From positions 1-64,000 of the forward strand of contig NZ_AUAF01000002.1 in NCBI RefSeq assembly GCF_000428585.1: a DNA stretch of 64,000 nucleotides, read 5' to 3'. Within the stretch, counting starts at the first letter, position 1; every line of letters starts with the position of its first letter. Below, piece by piece: positions 37,358 through 46,501 of the stretch. Origin of the DNA: Zooshikella ganghwensis DSM 15267 (GTDB lineage Bacteria > Pseudomonadota > Gammaproteobacteria > Pseudomonadales > Zooshikellaceae). Both the position numbers and the translations under genes were made by a program. The notes beneath the pieces were generated by a model that worked only from the letters and a program-made list of their open reading frames with translations, had not been told where the DNA came from and made no database searches.

Positions 37358-38272
37358 TTAATATAACTTAGCCTCTCCCTCTGGCCGTGTTTTAAAGCGA
37401 CGATGCAGCCACATATACTGATCAGGTTTTTTACGGATTTCTTGCTCTATACACTGGTTTACTCTAAGCGCATCTGCTGCTTCGTCTTTTGAGGGAAAAT
37501 CTGATAATGGCGGATGTATAGTAACCAAATAACCTTTATTCCCAGGTAAACGTTGCTGAGAAAATACCACAACTTTAGCTTTTCCCATTCGAGCAAACTT
37601 TGATGTCGCAGTAACAGTAGCGGCTTGAACCCCAAAAAAAGGAACAAAAACACTTTGCTTGGGACCATAATCCTGATCAGGGGCATACCACACAATGCGC
37701 CCGTCTCGAAGTGCTTTAAGCATTGTGCGAATATCTTTTCGAGGAATTGTTCGTGAAGAAGGGTGATAGTTCTCTCTACCTCGCCTTTGTATATAATCAA
37801 ATACTGGATTTTTATGCTTACGGTACATGCCATCAATTGGAAAGTGCATTCCAAGCAGGGCTGCTCCAATCTCCAAAGTTGTGAAATGCATTGCAACTAA
37901 TAACACACCTTGGTCTTTTAATGCTTCAAGATGCTCCTTACCCTCAAATACCACATATTTTGCCAACCGTGACTTTGGCCACCACCATGCCATTCCCGTT
38001 TCCAGCATACTAATGCCTAAAGAGTGAAAGCTCCGCTTCACCAGTGTAGCTTGCTCATCTGATGATAGCTCAGGAAAACACAGCTTAATGTTGGTTTCTG
38101 CAATATGGCGACGCTGTTTTCCCAGATAGTACGCAACTTTTCCTAAACCTTTTCCTATAAACTGAATCCATGTATAGGGTAGCTGACAAAGCAACCACAT
38201 AACCCCTAACCCCAACCAGGTTAACCAAAATCGCGGATGGAAAAATTGCTTAGAAAATTTCAAAGGCTCCAT
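37358..38272 (-). CDS. lpxL: Lipid A biosynthesis lauroyl acyltransferase (LpxL/HtrB)
   Basis: Inner-membrane acyltransferase that adds the secondary lauroyl chain to the lipid A precursor. It starts MEPLKFSKQFFHPRFWLTWLGLG, with one N-terminal membrane segment. The catalytic HX4E is in AMHFTTLEIGAALLG, and MYRKHKNPVFDYIQRRGRE and RIVWYAPDQDYG are LpxL signatures. The frame opens earlier with TTG (38308), but ATG 38272 matches family N-termini; 304 residues, like E. coli LpxL (306). LpxM or LpxP paralogues cannot be excluded. Confidence 0.88.
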   Translation of the reverse strand: MEPLKFSKQFFHPRFWLTWLGLGVMWLLCQLPYTWIQFIGKGLGKVAYYLGKQRRHIAETNIKLCFPELSSDEQATLVKRSFHSLGISMLETGMAWWWPKSRLAKYVVFEGKEHLEALKDQGVLLVAMHFTTLEIGAALLGMHFPIDGMYRKHKNPVFDYIQRRGRENYHPSSRTIPRKDIRTMLKALRDGRIVWYAPDQDYGPKQSVFVPFFGVQAATVTATSKFARMGKAKVVVFSQQRLPGNKGYLVTIHPPLSDFPSKDEAADALRVNQCIEQEIRKKPDQYMWLHRRFKTRPEGEAKLY

Positions 38273-38496
38273 AAAAACACTCAAATACTTATGACAAACA
38301 GTGCTCAATGAATAGCCTCATTGACACATGCACGTTTAATAAAATAGCAATTGATGCTAAAAACAACTACAGTTACTCATGCTGACATTATAAATAATGA
38401 CCGCTGAACCAATACAATGCTTAATAAACTCGTGTCGTGTAATTTAATCACTAATGAAACAGGTAAATTCAGCAAACCCTAACTGATGCGCAAACA

Positions 38497-39237
38497 ATGA
38501 CTGCGAATGCCTCTCAACCCAATAATACAACTGGTTTCCAGTTAAAAAGAAGCCGACTGACACTAACCACGCTAGAGCTACTAAGCCTTGAGCTGGAAAT
38601 AATTCGGCTTCAACTGACAGAACAAGCTCAGCTTGCCCCTAATTTACTCCATGACATGCCAGTGATATTAAGCCTTGAGAAAGTGGCTCTGCCGGAGAAA
38701 ACGTGCAATGTTAACGCGATCGTTCATGAATGTGAACGAATGGGCCTAAGAATAATAGCAATTCGAGCACAAGCGCACTGGCGTCCTTATCTTAAATCAA
38801 TAGAAATTGCCTATTTACCCACACTTTCAGCACAGTCAGACGAACCAATCAGCAAACCACAACGTCAAATCACAGAGCAAACACCTAACCCAGAACCAAA
38901 GCCTGCAAGCCCAACACATATTGTTGTTAATAGACCTGTGCGCTCTGGTCAGCAGGTTATCGCACCTGAAGGGGACTTAATTGTCCTTGCCCCAGTCAGT
39001 GCAGGAGCTGAATTACTGGCAAAAGGTAATATTCATATTTACGGACCGCTTCGAGGGCGAGCACTTGCAGGAATAGAAGGCAACACAAAAGCTGGTATTT
39101 TTTGCTTACAGTTTGCTGCAGAACTCGTAGCAATTGCAGGACACTATATGACTGAAATGGCACCATTCCAATCTTTTTGGCAAAAAGGTGCTCATATTTT
39201 TCGTGAAGGAGAAAACTTGCAGATCCTTCCACTTTAA
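38497..39237 (+). CDS. minC: Septum site-determining protein MinC
   Basis: FtsZ-polymerisation inhibitor that with MinD blocks polar division. The 246 residues contain the N-terminal FtsZ-binding domain (about 1-110), a proline-rich linker (PNPEPKPASP), and the C-terminal beta-helix, VRSGQQVIAPEGDLIVLAPVSAGAEL, which binds MinD. First gene of minCDE. Confidence 0.95.
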   Translation: MTANASQPNNTTGFQLKRSRLTLTTLELLSLELEIIRLQLTEQAQLAPNLLHDMPVILSLEKVALPEKTCNVNAIVHECERMGLRIIAIRAQAHWRPYLKSIEIAYLPTLSAQSDEPISKPQRQITEQTPNPEPKPASPTHIVVNRPVRSGQQVIAPEGDLIVLAPVSAGAELLAKGNIHIYGPLRGRALAGIEGNTKAGIFCLQFAAELVAIAGHYMTEMAPFQSFWQKGAHIFREGENLQILPL

Positions 39238-39291
39238 ACAATAATTTTTTGAGAAATTCCGCTAGAAACTAATTTTTTATAGGGTGCTACG

Positions 39292-40101
39292 TTGGCCAAA
39301 ATAATTGTTGTCACTTCAGGCAAAGGTGGCGTTGGCAAAACCACGACCAGTGCAGCTATTGCCACAGGTTTAGCAATGCGTGGTTATAAGACTGTTGTCA
39401 TCGACTTTGATGTGGGGTTACGTAATCTTGATTTAGTAATGGGCTGTGAACGTCGAGTGGTGTACGACTTCGTTAATGTTATTAACGAAGAGTCAAACTT
39501 AAAGCAGGCTCTCATCAAAGATAAACGTATTGCCAATTTATTTGTTTTACCTGCCTCTCAAACACGAGATAAAGAAGCCTTAACAAAAGAAGGCGTAGGA
39601 CGTGTTTTAGAAGAGCTTCGCGAGTCCTTTGATTATATCGTGTGCGATTCACCTGCGGGCATTGAAAAAGGTGCACTTATGGCACTTTATTATGCTGATG
39701 AAGCCATTATTGTCACTAACCCTGAAATTTCTTCAGTTCGTGACTCTGATAGAATCCTAGGTATTTTGCAAAGCAAATCTATACGAGCTGAGCAAGACTT
39801 AGAACCTGTTAAAGAGTATTTACTACTGAGCCGCTATGATCCAGAACGCGTAAACCGCGGTGAAATGCTGAGTGTTGGTGACGTAGAAGAGATTCTAGCT
39901 ATTCCATTATTAGGTGTAATTCCTGAGTCAAAAGCCGTCCTTAAAGCATCCAACCAAGGTATTCCGGTTATTCATGACGCTGAAAGCGACGCAGGACAAG
40001 CCTATGCTGACTCAGTAGATCGATTTCTTGGTAAAGATCTGCCCCACCGCTTTCTTGAAGTGCAAAAGAAAGGCCTGCTCAAGCGGATGTTTGGAGGCTA
40101 A
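39292..40101 (+). CDS. minD: Septum site-determining ATPase MinD
   Basis: ParA-family ATPase that oscillates between cell poles with MinE. The deviant Walker A SGKGGVGKTTTSA lies at about residues 9-21. The amphipathic membrane-targeting helix at the C-terminus is FLEVQKKGLLKRMFGG. The start codon is TTG (39292), giving LAKIIVVTSGKGG; no ATG fits, and homologues begin at exactly this residue. The minE ribosome binding site lies in the last codons (GGAGG). Confidence 0.96.
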   Translation: MAKIIVVTSGKGGVGKTTTSAAIATGLAMRGYKTVVIDFDVGLRNLDLVMGCERRVVYDFVNVINEESNLKQALIKDKRIANLFVLPASQTRDKEALTKEGVGRVLEELRESFDYIVCDSPAGIEKGALMALYYADEAIIVTNPEISSVRDSDRILGILQSKSIRAEQDLEPVKEYLLLSRYDPERVNRGEMLSVGDVEEILAIPLLGVIPESKAVLKASNQGIPVIHDAESDAGQAYADSVDRFLGKDLPHRFLEVQKKGLLKRMFGG

Positions 40102-40107
40102 CCCATC

Positions 40108-40377
40108 ATGAGTTTTTTTGAGATTTTTAAAAACACCAAAAAAGATGCCAGTGCATCAATGGCCAAAGAGCGCCTACAAATCATTGTGGCACATGAACGT
40201 GCCACCCGTGACGGGCCAGACTACTTACCTGCTTTACAGCGTGATATTTTAGAGGTCGTGCGTCGTTATATTTCAATCAATCCAGAAGATGTCGCTGTTA
40301 ACTTTGACAGCCTTGATGACTATGCAATTTTGGAGCTGAATGTAACACTACCAGAGACAGCACCTGCTCAAGAGTAG
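40108..40377 (+). CDS. minE: Cell division topological specificity factor MinE
   Basis: An 89-residue activator of MinD ATPase. MSFFEIFKNTKK is the membrane-binding start, and ASMAKERLQIIVAHERA is the MinD-interacting helix/strand. GGAGG, within the end of minD, sits ten bases before the ATG, so the two genes are coupled. Confidence 0.96.
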   Translation: MSFFEIFKNTKKDASASMAKERLQIIVAHERATRDGPDYLPALQRDILEVVRRYISINPEDVAVNFDSLDDYAILELNVTLPETAPAQE

Positions 40378-40461
40378 CTTAGTTGTTTTTATAAAACAAA
40401 AGTAGTCCCCTGTCGTATCCACCCTCATACCTCGGCCAGTACCATGAGATAGTGTCTTTCA

Positions 40462-40484
40462 CAATAACTGTTTTATAGTTATTG
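40462..40484. terminator. Hairpin between minE and the glycosyltransferase gene
   Basis: CAATAACT and AGTTATTG form an eight-base AT-rich stem between convergent genes; no T run follows, so the call is weak. Confidence 0.35.
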
Positions 40485-40541
40485 AAACCAGACCATTAGC
40501 TTGCTGGCCCCTTTGGCTACCCACCTAAATATCAACAAGAT

Positions 40542-41693
40542 TTATTTTTCAGCCAGTCGTGCCACACATACTTCAGAAAATAAAGAAGCATAAGTTTCTT
40601 TTAGTGAAGACCAATACCACTTTTGCATCATAGGAGCCTGGGGCAATTTATTTTTTTGCTTTGCAATCACTAGTTGATATAAGCGCTTTGCTAAGTGCTC
40701 TGCTTCCTGCTCATGGGCTTCAGTATTTGATGGATAGCAGTAATCTTCAGCAAATAAATGAGGATAGGCCAGCCGATTTGGCACAACAGGAATACACCCT
40801 AAAGCCACCGCTTCTTGAATAGCTATACCCTGAAAGTCATGCAATGCAGTAGAAACTACAACATCACTGCTGGCCAGTAATTGATAGTACTCTTCACGAT
40901 TCTCAACAAATCCCCATTTCCCCACTATATCTGCGTATTTCTGATAAAACTTAGCAAAACACGTTGGCTTATTTCTAAATTGTTGTCCAACGACATGAAC
41001 GCATATATTCCTTGTTTTAGTCACTAGCTGAGCAATAGCTGAAAAAAAGCGTTCCGGCGCTTTATCATACTCCCAACGATGGTTCCAAATGATCTGTAAC
41101 TTCTGCTCAGGTACTGTAGGTTTAAGTTGAAAAAAGTGATCCTCTTGGAGAGGGACAGGTACTACCCTGCACTTTTGGACTATTTCTGGTATCACATTTA
41201 CTGGCACGCCATCTGGCAACTGGCCTAATAATTTTTTTGCTCCATATAAAAAAGTCTCCTGGTTGTAGATTGTATTAAACACCACACAATCAGCCACTAA
41301 TGCTGAGTAAAGTGTAATCACTTGAGCGCCCACAGAGTCAACCACATTTTCTTGAATAGGGTAGACAAACTGGTTTTCATGGAAATAAAGAATTGTAGGT
41401 ATTTTAGATAGTGTGGGTACCATTCCCCGCAGGGCTGACAGATCTGTCATTGATGTAGCGATGATTAAGTCATACGGCTGAAGTAGTATATCTCGATAGC
41501 CTAGCCCTAGCGTCAAGCTATTCCCTCGAATCCGCCACGAAAAAAAACGTGCAGGCAAAGTCAATACTGTCCATTCAATTGCAGGAAAGGCTTTCACGAG
41601 TCCTTTATGCCAATAACAATGACTCACTGCATCATATGGAGAGAGAAGCAAAATGCGTTTAGGAAAAATAGTTGGTGTATTGTTTTCTGGCAT
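40542..41693 (-). CDS. Glycosyltransferase, DUF3524 / QTMAN (GTDC1)-like
   Basis: A 383-residue GT4-type glycosyltransferase from MPENNTPTIFPKRILLLSPYDAVSH. The N-terminal half has the DUF3524 pattern: ILLLSPYDAVSHCYWHKGL, then WTVLTLPARFFSWRIRGN, then LIIATSMTDLSALRG and YFHENQFVYP. The C-terminal half has IIWNHRWEYDKAPERFF and the GT4 donor motif HDFQGIAIQEAVALGCIPVVP. The closest characterised relative I know is human GTDC1/QTMAN, which mannosylates queuosine of tRNA-Asp. The bacterial function is inference. The frame extends upstream via TTG into apeB; the ATG at 41693 avoids overlap and leaves a 55-bp divergent region. Confidence 0.75.
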   Translation of the reverse strand: MPENNTPTIFPKRILLLSPYDAVSHCYWHKGLVKAFPAIEWTVLTLPARFFSWRIRGNSLTLGLGYRDILLQPYDLIIATSMTDLSALRGMVPTLSKIPTILYFHENQFVYPIQENVVDSVGAQVITLYSALVADCVVFNTIYNQETFLYGAKKLLGQLPDGVPVNVIPEIVQKCRVVPVPLQEDHFFQLKPTVPEQKLQIIWNHRWEYDKAPERFFSAIAQLVTKTRNICVHVVGQQFRNKPTCFAKFYQKYADIVGKWGFVENREEYYQLLASSDVVVSTALHDFQGIAIQEAVALGCIPVVPNRLAYPHLFAEDYCYPSNTEAHEQEAEHLAKRLYQLVIAKQKNKLPQAPMMQKWYWSSLKETYASLFSEVCVARLAEK

Positions 41694-41748
41694 AGCTTTG
41701 GCACTATATGAATAAAACAAAGCTTGTATTATGGATCTAGAGTAACTT

Positions 41749-43065
41749 ATGAGTACATTATCAGACTTCAATCACCAGCTTCTGCAGTTTTTAAACTCTT
41801 CCCCAACACCCTTTCATGCTGTCTCAAGTATGACAGAGCTGCTTATAAATGCTGGATTTATACCTTTAAAAGAAAGTGAAAGCTGGTCACTTAAAGACTT
41901 TCAAGGATATTTTATCACACGAAATGATTCTTCCATTATTGCCTTTACAACTGGTAGTCAAGAATACTTCAAACACGGCTGGCGTTTAGTGGGCGCTCAT
42001 ACCGATAGTCCTTGCCTTAAGGTAAAGCCAAATGCTGATCTATACCAACAAAATTATTGGCAACTAGGGGTAGAGGTTTATGGTGGTGCTTTATTAAACC
42101 CTTGGTATGACCGTGATTTATCCTTGGCGGGCAGGGTTACTTTTTTAAATAGCCAAAAGCAAGTATGCAGTGCACTTATTAATTTTGAAGAGCCTATAGC
42201 GGTCATTCCCAGTTTAGCCATTCACCTAGATAGAAATGCCAACAAAGAGCGCTCTATTAATCCGCAAACAGATATTCCACCTATTTTAAGCCTGATACCT
42301 GAAGACAACACAAATAAGCCGACTCTTAGTAAATTATTAATTAGTCATCTTAATAGTGCAGGCTATCAAGATATTAAAGAAATATTAGACTATGAACTTA
42401 GTTTCTATGATAGTCAGGCACCAGCACTTGTTGGTTTAAACAAAGAGTTTATTGCTAGTGCTCGGCTTGATAACTTATTAAGCTGTTTTATTGGGTTACA
42501 TGCCTTACTTAATAGTGAGTATCAAAAAAACGAAGTACCTTGCCTGTTGGTATGTAATGATCATGAAGAAGTTGGCAGCCAGTCTCACTGTGGAGCACAG
42601 GGACCTTTCCTACAACAAACACTTACTCGAGTTATGGGATGCCCAATTACCGCAGCCCAGGTAATGGCAAATTCACTTATGATTTCCGTTGATAACGCTC
42701 ATGGAATTCATCCAAATTATGCTGACCGGCATGACGCAAACCATGGTCCAATACTAAATAAAGGTCCTGTCATTAAGCAAAACTGCAACCAGCGCTATGC
42801 AACAAACAGTGAAACAGCAGCTATTTATAAGTGGCTCAGTCAGCAGCAACAAGTTCCTTTCCAATCATTTGTTGTTCGAACAGATATGGCGTGTGGCTCA
42901 ACCATTGGCCCTATAACTGCTGGAGAATTGGGTGTAAGAACACTCGATATTGGGGTTCCTACTTTTGCAATGCATTCACCTAGGGAGCTTGCAGGCAATC
43001 AAGATGGCTATATATTAAATAATGTATTACAAGCCTTTTTTAAAACTACGGAACTACCTTCCTAA
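41749..43065 (+). CDS. apeB: M18 family aminopeptidase (ApeB)
   Basis: Dizinc aminopeptidase of 438 residues. Signatures in order: VGAHTDSPCLKVKP with the first metal histidine, ASARLDNLLSC with the bridging aspartate, LVCNDHEEVGSQSHCGA with the catalytic and metal glutamates, and ISVDNAHGIHPNYADRHD. MACGSTIGP and HSPRELAG near the end complete the family pattern. Cleaves N-terminal acidic or neutral residues in the cytoplasm. Divergent from the glycosyltransferase gene; a hairpin terminator follows. Confidence 0.94.
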   Translation: MSTLSDFNHQLLQFLNSSPTPFHAVSSMTELLINAGFIPLKESESWSLKDFQGYFITRNDSSIIAFTTGSQEYFKHGWRLVGAHTDSPCLKVKPNADLYQQNYWQLGVEVYGGALLNPWYDRDLSLAGRVTFLNSQKQVCSALINFEEPIAVIPSLAIHLDRNANKERSINPQTDIPPILSLIPEDNTNKPTLSKLLISHLNSAGYQDIKEILDYELSFYDSQAPALVGLNKEFIASARLDNLLSCFIGLHALLNSEYQKNEVPCLLVCNDHEEVGSQSHCGAQGPFLQQTLTRVMGCPITAAQVMANSLMISVDNAHGIHPNYADRHDANHGPILNKGPVIKQNCNQRYATNSETAAIYKWLSQQQQVPFQSFVVRTDMACGSTIGPITAGELGVRTLDIGVPTFAMHSPRELAGNQDGYILNNVLQAFFKTTELPS

Positions 43066-43113
43066 ATCTCTCCACATGTAGCACCAAAGATCTAACCTTT
43101 CCGCAATAAAAAA

Positions 43114-43143
43114 GCTGCGATTTTATGAAAATAAAGTCGCAGT
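43114..43143. terminator. Terminator after apeB
   Basis: GCTGCGA-TTTTAT pairs with ATAAA-TCGCAG around a GAAA loop; A-rich upstream and so T-rich on the minus strand. Best read as a bidirectional terminator about 50 bp past apeB. Confidence 0.55.
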
Positions 43144-43278
43144 ACTATCAACATTTACGTATTCATACGGAGTTAGTTCACACCAAATTGGTGCTAAAAT
43201 AACCATCACTGATTGAGATAAGCCAGTAACTCAATCTGAAGCAGCCAGAACTTGCACGACCAACGCTTGGAGCTCAAA

Positions 43279-43455
43279 ATGCCTACCAGAACCAAAAGAG
43301 CAAGCTTTGCTGACCACATCGCCTGCCATCGCTTCGGAAAACGTTCAGCAAAAAATAATCAAAATTCAACAGCTACTCTTCTTAAGTCTAAGTTCACAAC
43401 TAAAATTGATATTGAACACGACTCTAATGCAAACTTTGTTCGAGGCTACAACTAA
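43279..43455 (+). CDS. Small hypothetical basic protein (58 residues)
   Basis: I do not recognise this product. It begins MPTRTKRASFADHIACHRFG and ends in DSNANFVRGYN; it is basic, has no hydrophobic segment and one cysteine. Two features support a real gene: GGAG six bases upstream of the ATG, and a strong terminator 52 bp after the stop. An inverted repeat GATTGAG/CTCAATC (43211-43236) lies in the leader. No homology can be judged from the sequence alone. Confidence 0.4.
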   Translation: MPTRTKRASFADHIACHRFGKRSAKNNQNSTATLLKSKFTTKIDIEHDSNANFVRGYN

Positions 43456-43506
43456 TTATAATAAATAGCTCAAAAGCTCTACATAGCTAAATGACAAGAT
43501 TTCCTT

Positions 43507-43540
43507 AAGCCACTTAATGTTAAAAGTTAAGTGGCTTTAT
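43507..43540 (+). terminator. Rho-independent terminator after the small ORF
   Basis: AAGCCACTTAA and TTAAGTGGCTT form an 11-base perfect stem, followed by TTATATTAT on the plus strand. No other plus-strand gene upstream could need it, because apeB has its own hairpin. Confidence 0.8.
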
Positions 43541-43875
43541 ATTATCTAGCAATTTTAACTACTGCTTTTATAACAATTTCCTCAAATTACACGTCATTAT
43601 TGTTTACACCTTCACTCCCACATAAAGCGCTTACTCTCACCTCATAAGCTTTCCAGCTCACATATTGACAGTTCTGAGATTCAACTCTTAGCTTTTATGC
43701 AGTTGTTCAAGGCTGATGCAATCATAAATGGGCTAAACTTAACACTTAAAACAGGTTATGATTGCAAACATCCCCCCTCCTGGAAGTAGGAAACTGGGAA
43801 CTATTAATGCATACAGGCTCTCAAAATAGGGCATAAAAAGACTATAAGTATCGGAAAGGTATCGAGCATTAACCA
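43541..43875. other. Upstream region of prc
   Basis: No gene is visible in these 335 bases, which must hold the prc promoter. A C-rich stretch with CCCCCCTCC lies around 43771-43780. Confidence 0.4.
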
Positions 43876-45996
43876 ATGGCATTAAATCTCTGTAAAAGCA
43901 AGCTACTAAATGCACTACTATTTACAACCATGACAAGTCTGTCACTGGCCACGATCGCAAAGGTTATTCCTGCAGAGCAGCTGAATTTGCAAGAGTTAAC
44001 GCCTACTGAAGATCAACGGCTGGCCACTGTAAATATGGTGCAATTACTACGCCGTCATTATGAAAAGATTCCACTTAACGATCAGAGCTCAGTTAAAATT
44101 TTTGACCGATACTTAGAAACCCTGGATCCTGACCGACGCTATTTCCTTCTTCAAGACATTAATGAATTTGAAAAATACCGTCATAAACTAGACAACGATT
44201 TGAAAACAGGCAATCTGCGTCATGCATTTGAAATGTTTAATCGTTACCAAGCTCGTGTTAAACAACATCTACTTTTCAACCTCAAACTATTAAAACGTGG
44301 TGTTAGCCGCTTTAATTTTGCAATAAACGAAACCCTAGAGACTGACCGAAAAAATGCACATTGGACAGCAACACATGCAGACCAGCAAAGTTTATGGCGT
44401 AAAATCTTAAAGGATCGTATTCTGCGCTTACGGTTAGCCGGTAAAGAAGATAAAGAAATCGTTAAACTGCTAACTAAACGCTTCAATAATCAGCTTAATC
44501 GACTCCATCAAAACAATAATGAAGATGCCTACCAAATTTTTGTGAACGCTTTTACACAAATCTATGACCCTCACACTCAATACTTCTCACCTCGCAGAGC
44601 AGAAAACTTTGATATCAACATGAGCCTAAAGCTGGAGGGTATTGGAGCTGTTTTGCAGTCTGAAGATGAGTATACAAAAGTAGTTCGACTTGTAAATAAA
44701 GGGCCTGCAGACAAGGCAGGGCAACTCAAGCCTGCAGATAAAATAGTAGGTGTTGGCCAGGGAACTGATGGTGAAATAGTTGATGTAATTGGTTGGCGGC
44801 TTGATGAAGTTGTTGAGCTGATTCGAGGCAAAAAAGACACCATTGTAAGGTTAGAGGTCATTCCATCTGGCAGTGACACTACTGGCCCCGAAAAGGTTTA
44901 TTCTATAAAGCGGGACACCGTTAAACTTGAAGAGCAGTCAGCTCAGAAAAAACTGTTCACCATAAAGGAAAAAGGCAAATCATTTAAAGTTGGCATTATT
45001 CAGATTCCAACCTTTTATATTGACTTTAAATCAGCTCAAGCAGGTGAGCCTGAGTATAAAAGCACTACACGTGATGTAAAACGACTGCTAAAAGAGCTAG
45101 AAAAAGAAAAAGTTGATGGTCTGGTTATTGACCTGCGTAACAACGGTGGTGGTTCGCTGCAAGAAGCAAACGAACTGACCGGATTGTTTATCAAACAAGG
45201 TCCTACTGTTGTTGTTAAAGACAGCCTTGGCCGGGTTGATACCCAAGAAGACCCAGATGGCTCAATTTATTATGATGGCCCAATGGTTGTTCTCGTTAAC
45301 CGCTTAAGTGCGTCTGCTTCTGAAATTTTTGCTGGTGCTATGCAAGACTATCGTCGAGCGCTGGTTGTAGGTAGTCAAACCTTTGGAAAAGGCACAGTGC
45401 AGAGTATTCAACCATTAAATCACGGTCAGCTTAAATATACTCTGGCAAAATTCTATCGTGTATCAGGACAAAGTACTCAGCACCAAGGCATCATGCCAGA
45501 TATTCACTTTCCTGCTGTTTACAATACGGAAGAAATTGGTGAAAGCTCATTACCAGATGCCTTACCATGGGATACCATCAAGCCTGTTCGCCATACTCCA
45601 TATCAAGCTAATATTCCTGAAATAATGTTGCTACAAAAGAAGCATAATCAGCGGATACAAATCAGTCCTGATTTTATCTACATTCAAGACCAACTGAATT
45701 ATCAAAGAGAACTTGAAAAACAAACTAAAATCTCTTTAAACCAAAAACAGCGGCAAGAAGAGTTACAGCAGCGCCAGGAACAGCGGTTAGCAATGGAAAA
45801 CACTTTCCGCAAAGCAAAAGGAAAAGATACCTATAAAAGCTACTCTGACTTTGAAGAAGCAGCTGAAAAAGAAAGCCTAAAAGAGCAAGAAGATCTACCT
45901 GTTGAAGATGATGCCTACTTGTTCGAAGCTGGCAACGTGCTGGTTGACTATGTCCAACTAAAACAACGTATTGCCGCCAATGATAGCGTATTTTGA
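43876..45996 (+). CDS. prc: C-terminal (tail-specific) protease Prc/Tsp
   Basis: Periplasmic serine protease of 706 residues with an N-terminal signal segment (LLNALLFTTMTSLSLATIAKV). A long helical N-terminal region precedes the PDZ domain (VVRLVNKGPADKAGQLKPADKIVGVG). The S41 catalytic core has GLVIDLRNNGGGSLQEA, the catalytic serine in NRLSASASEIFAGAMQDY and the lysine in GSQTFGKGTVQS. It degrades SsrA-tagged and other unfolded periplasmic proteins and processes lipoproteins. Pseudomonas AlgO is the same family. Confidence 0.95.
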   Translation: MALNLCKSKLLNALLFTTMTSLSLATIAKVIPAEQLNLQELTPTEDQRLATVNMVQLLRRHYEKIPLNDQSSVKIFDRYLETLDPDRRYFLLQDINEFEKYRHKLDNDLKTGNLRHAFEMFNRYQARVKQHLLFNLKLLKRGVSRFNFAINETLETDRKNAHWTATHADQQSLWRKILKDRILRLRLAGKEDKEIVKLLTKRFNNQLNRLHQNNNEDAYQIFVNAFTQIYDPHTQYFSPRRAENFDINMSLKLEGIGAVLQSEDEYTKVVRLVNKGPADKAGQLKPADKIVGVGQGTDGEIVDVIGWRLDEVVELIRGKKDTIVRLEVIPSGSDTTGPEKVYSIKRDTVKLEEQSAQKKLFTIKEKGKSFKVGIIQIPTFYIDFKSAQAGEPEYKSTTRDVKRLLKELEKEKVDGLVIDLRNNGGGSLQEANELTGLFIKQGPTVVVKDSLGRVDTQEDPDGSIYYDGPMVVLVNRLSASASEIFAGAMQDYRRALVVGSQTFGKGTVQSIQPLNHGQLKYTLAKFYRVSGQSTQHQGIMPDIHFPAVYNTEEIGESSLPDALPWDTIKPVRHTPYQANIPEIMLLQKKHNQRIQISPDFIYIQDQLNYQRELEKQTKISLNQKQRQEELQQRQEQRLAMENTFRKAKGKDTYKSYSDFEEAAEKESLKEQEDLPVEDDAYLFEAGNVLVDYVQLKQRIAANDSVF

Positions 45997-46019
45997 TTGT
46001 TACATTTAGTTCTTAACCG

Positions 46020-46048
46020 AGCTATTAGTCACCCCTTGGCTAATAGCT
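46020..46048 (+). terminator. Hairpin after prc
   Basis: AGCTATTAG and CTAATAGCT form a nine-base stem 23 bp after the prc stop; the T tail is poor. Confidence 0.5.
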
Positions 46049-46283
46049 TCACCTGCCCCCAGCCCTTCCCTCTAAGGCTTATCTGATAGCAAATCTAGCT
46101 AGCAGCATGACAAGGAACAATAGACTATATGCATAAAGCTGACTAGGTATTTAATGGAAAAGTAAAGTAATTCACCATCAGTGCTTGTAGATCAGCAAAT
46201 AGTGGTTACAGGATAAACTTACCGCAGAAATAGATAGATATGTAAACGAGATTGCAATGTACTGTAACACTGCTTAAGGAAGG

Positions 46284-46360
46284 TGGCGGAGCGGACGGGA
46301 CTCGAACCCGCGACCCCCGGCGTGACAGGCCGGTATTCTAACCAACTGAACTACCGCTCC
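46284..46360 (-). tRNA. tRNA-Asp (GTC), copy 1
   Basis: Full cloverleaf on the minus strand beginning GGAGCGGTAGTTCAGTTGG, with anticodon loop CTGTCAC (GTC), T-loop GTTCGAGTC and encoded CCA. It follows tRNA-Val by 15 bases in one transcript. Identical to copy 2. Confidence 0.97.
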
Positions 46361-46375
46361 GAATCCTAAAAGAAA

Positions 46376-46451
46376 TGGTGGGCAGAGAGGGGATCGAACC
46401 CCCGACCCTCGCCTTGTAAGGGCGATGCTCTCCCAGCTGAGCTATCTGCCC
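46376..46451 (-). tRNA. tRNA-Val (TAC), copy 1
   Basis: Cloverleaf on the minus strand beginning GGGCAGATAGCTCAGCTGG, anticodon loop CTTACAA (TAC), T-loop GTTCGATCC and encoded CCA. First gene of the Val-Asp unit. Confidence 0.97.
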
Positions 46452-46471
46452 ATCTCTTAAGGACGGGGCGC

Positions 46472-46501
46472 ATTATACGCACTATAGACCACAGATTGCA
46501 A
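46472..46501 (-). promoter_or_regulatory. tRNA promoter, copy 1
   Basis: TTGCAA, 18 bases, TATAAT, then the GC-rich discriminator GCGCCCC on the minus strand. GC-rich discriminators of this type are typical of stringently controlled stable-RNA promoters. Confidence 0.8.

Larger units (their letters stand above)
46284..46477 (-). repeat. 194-bp duplicated Val-Asp tRNA unit, copy 1
   Basis: By eye this is identical to 46995-47188, covering both tRNAs, the 15-base spacer, the leader and the -10 element. Identity stops sharply at the encoded CCA on one side and just past the -10 on the other. Confidence 0.92.
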
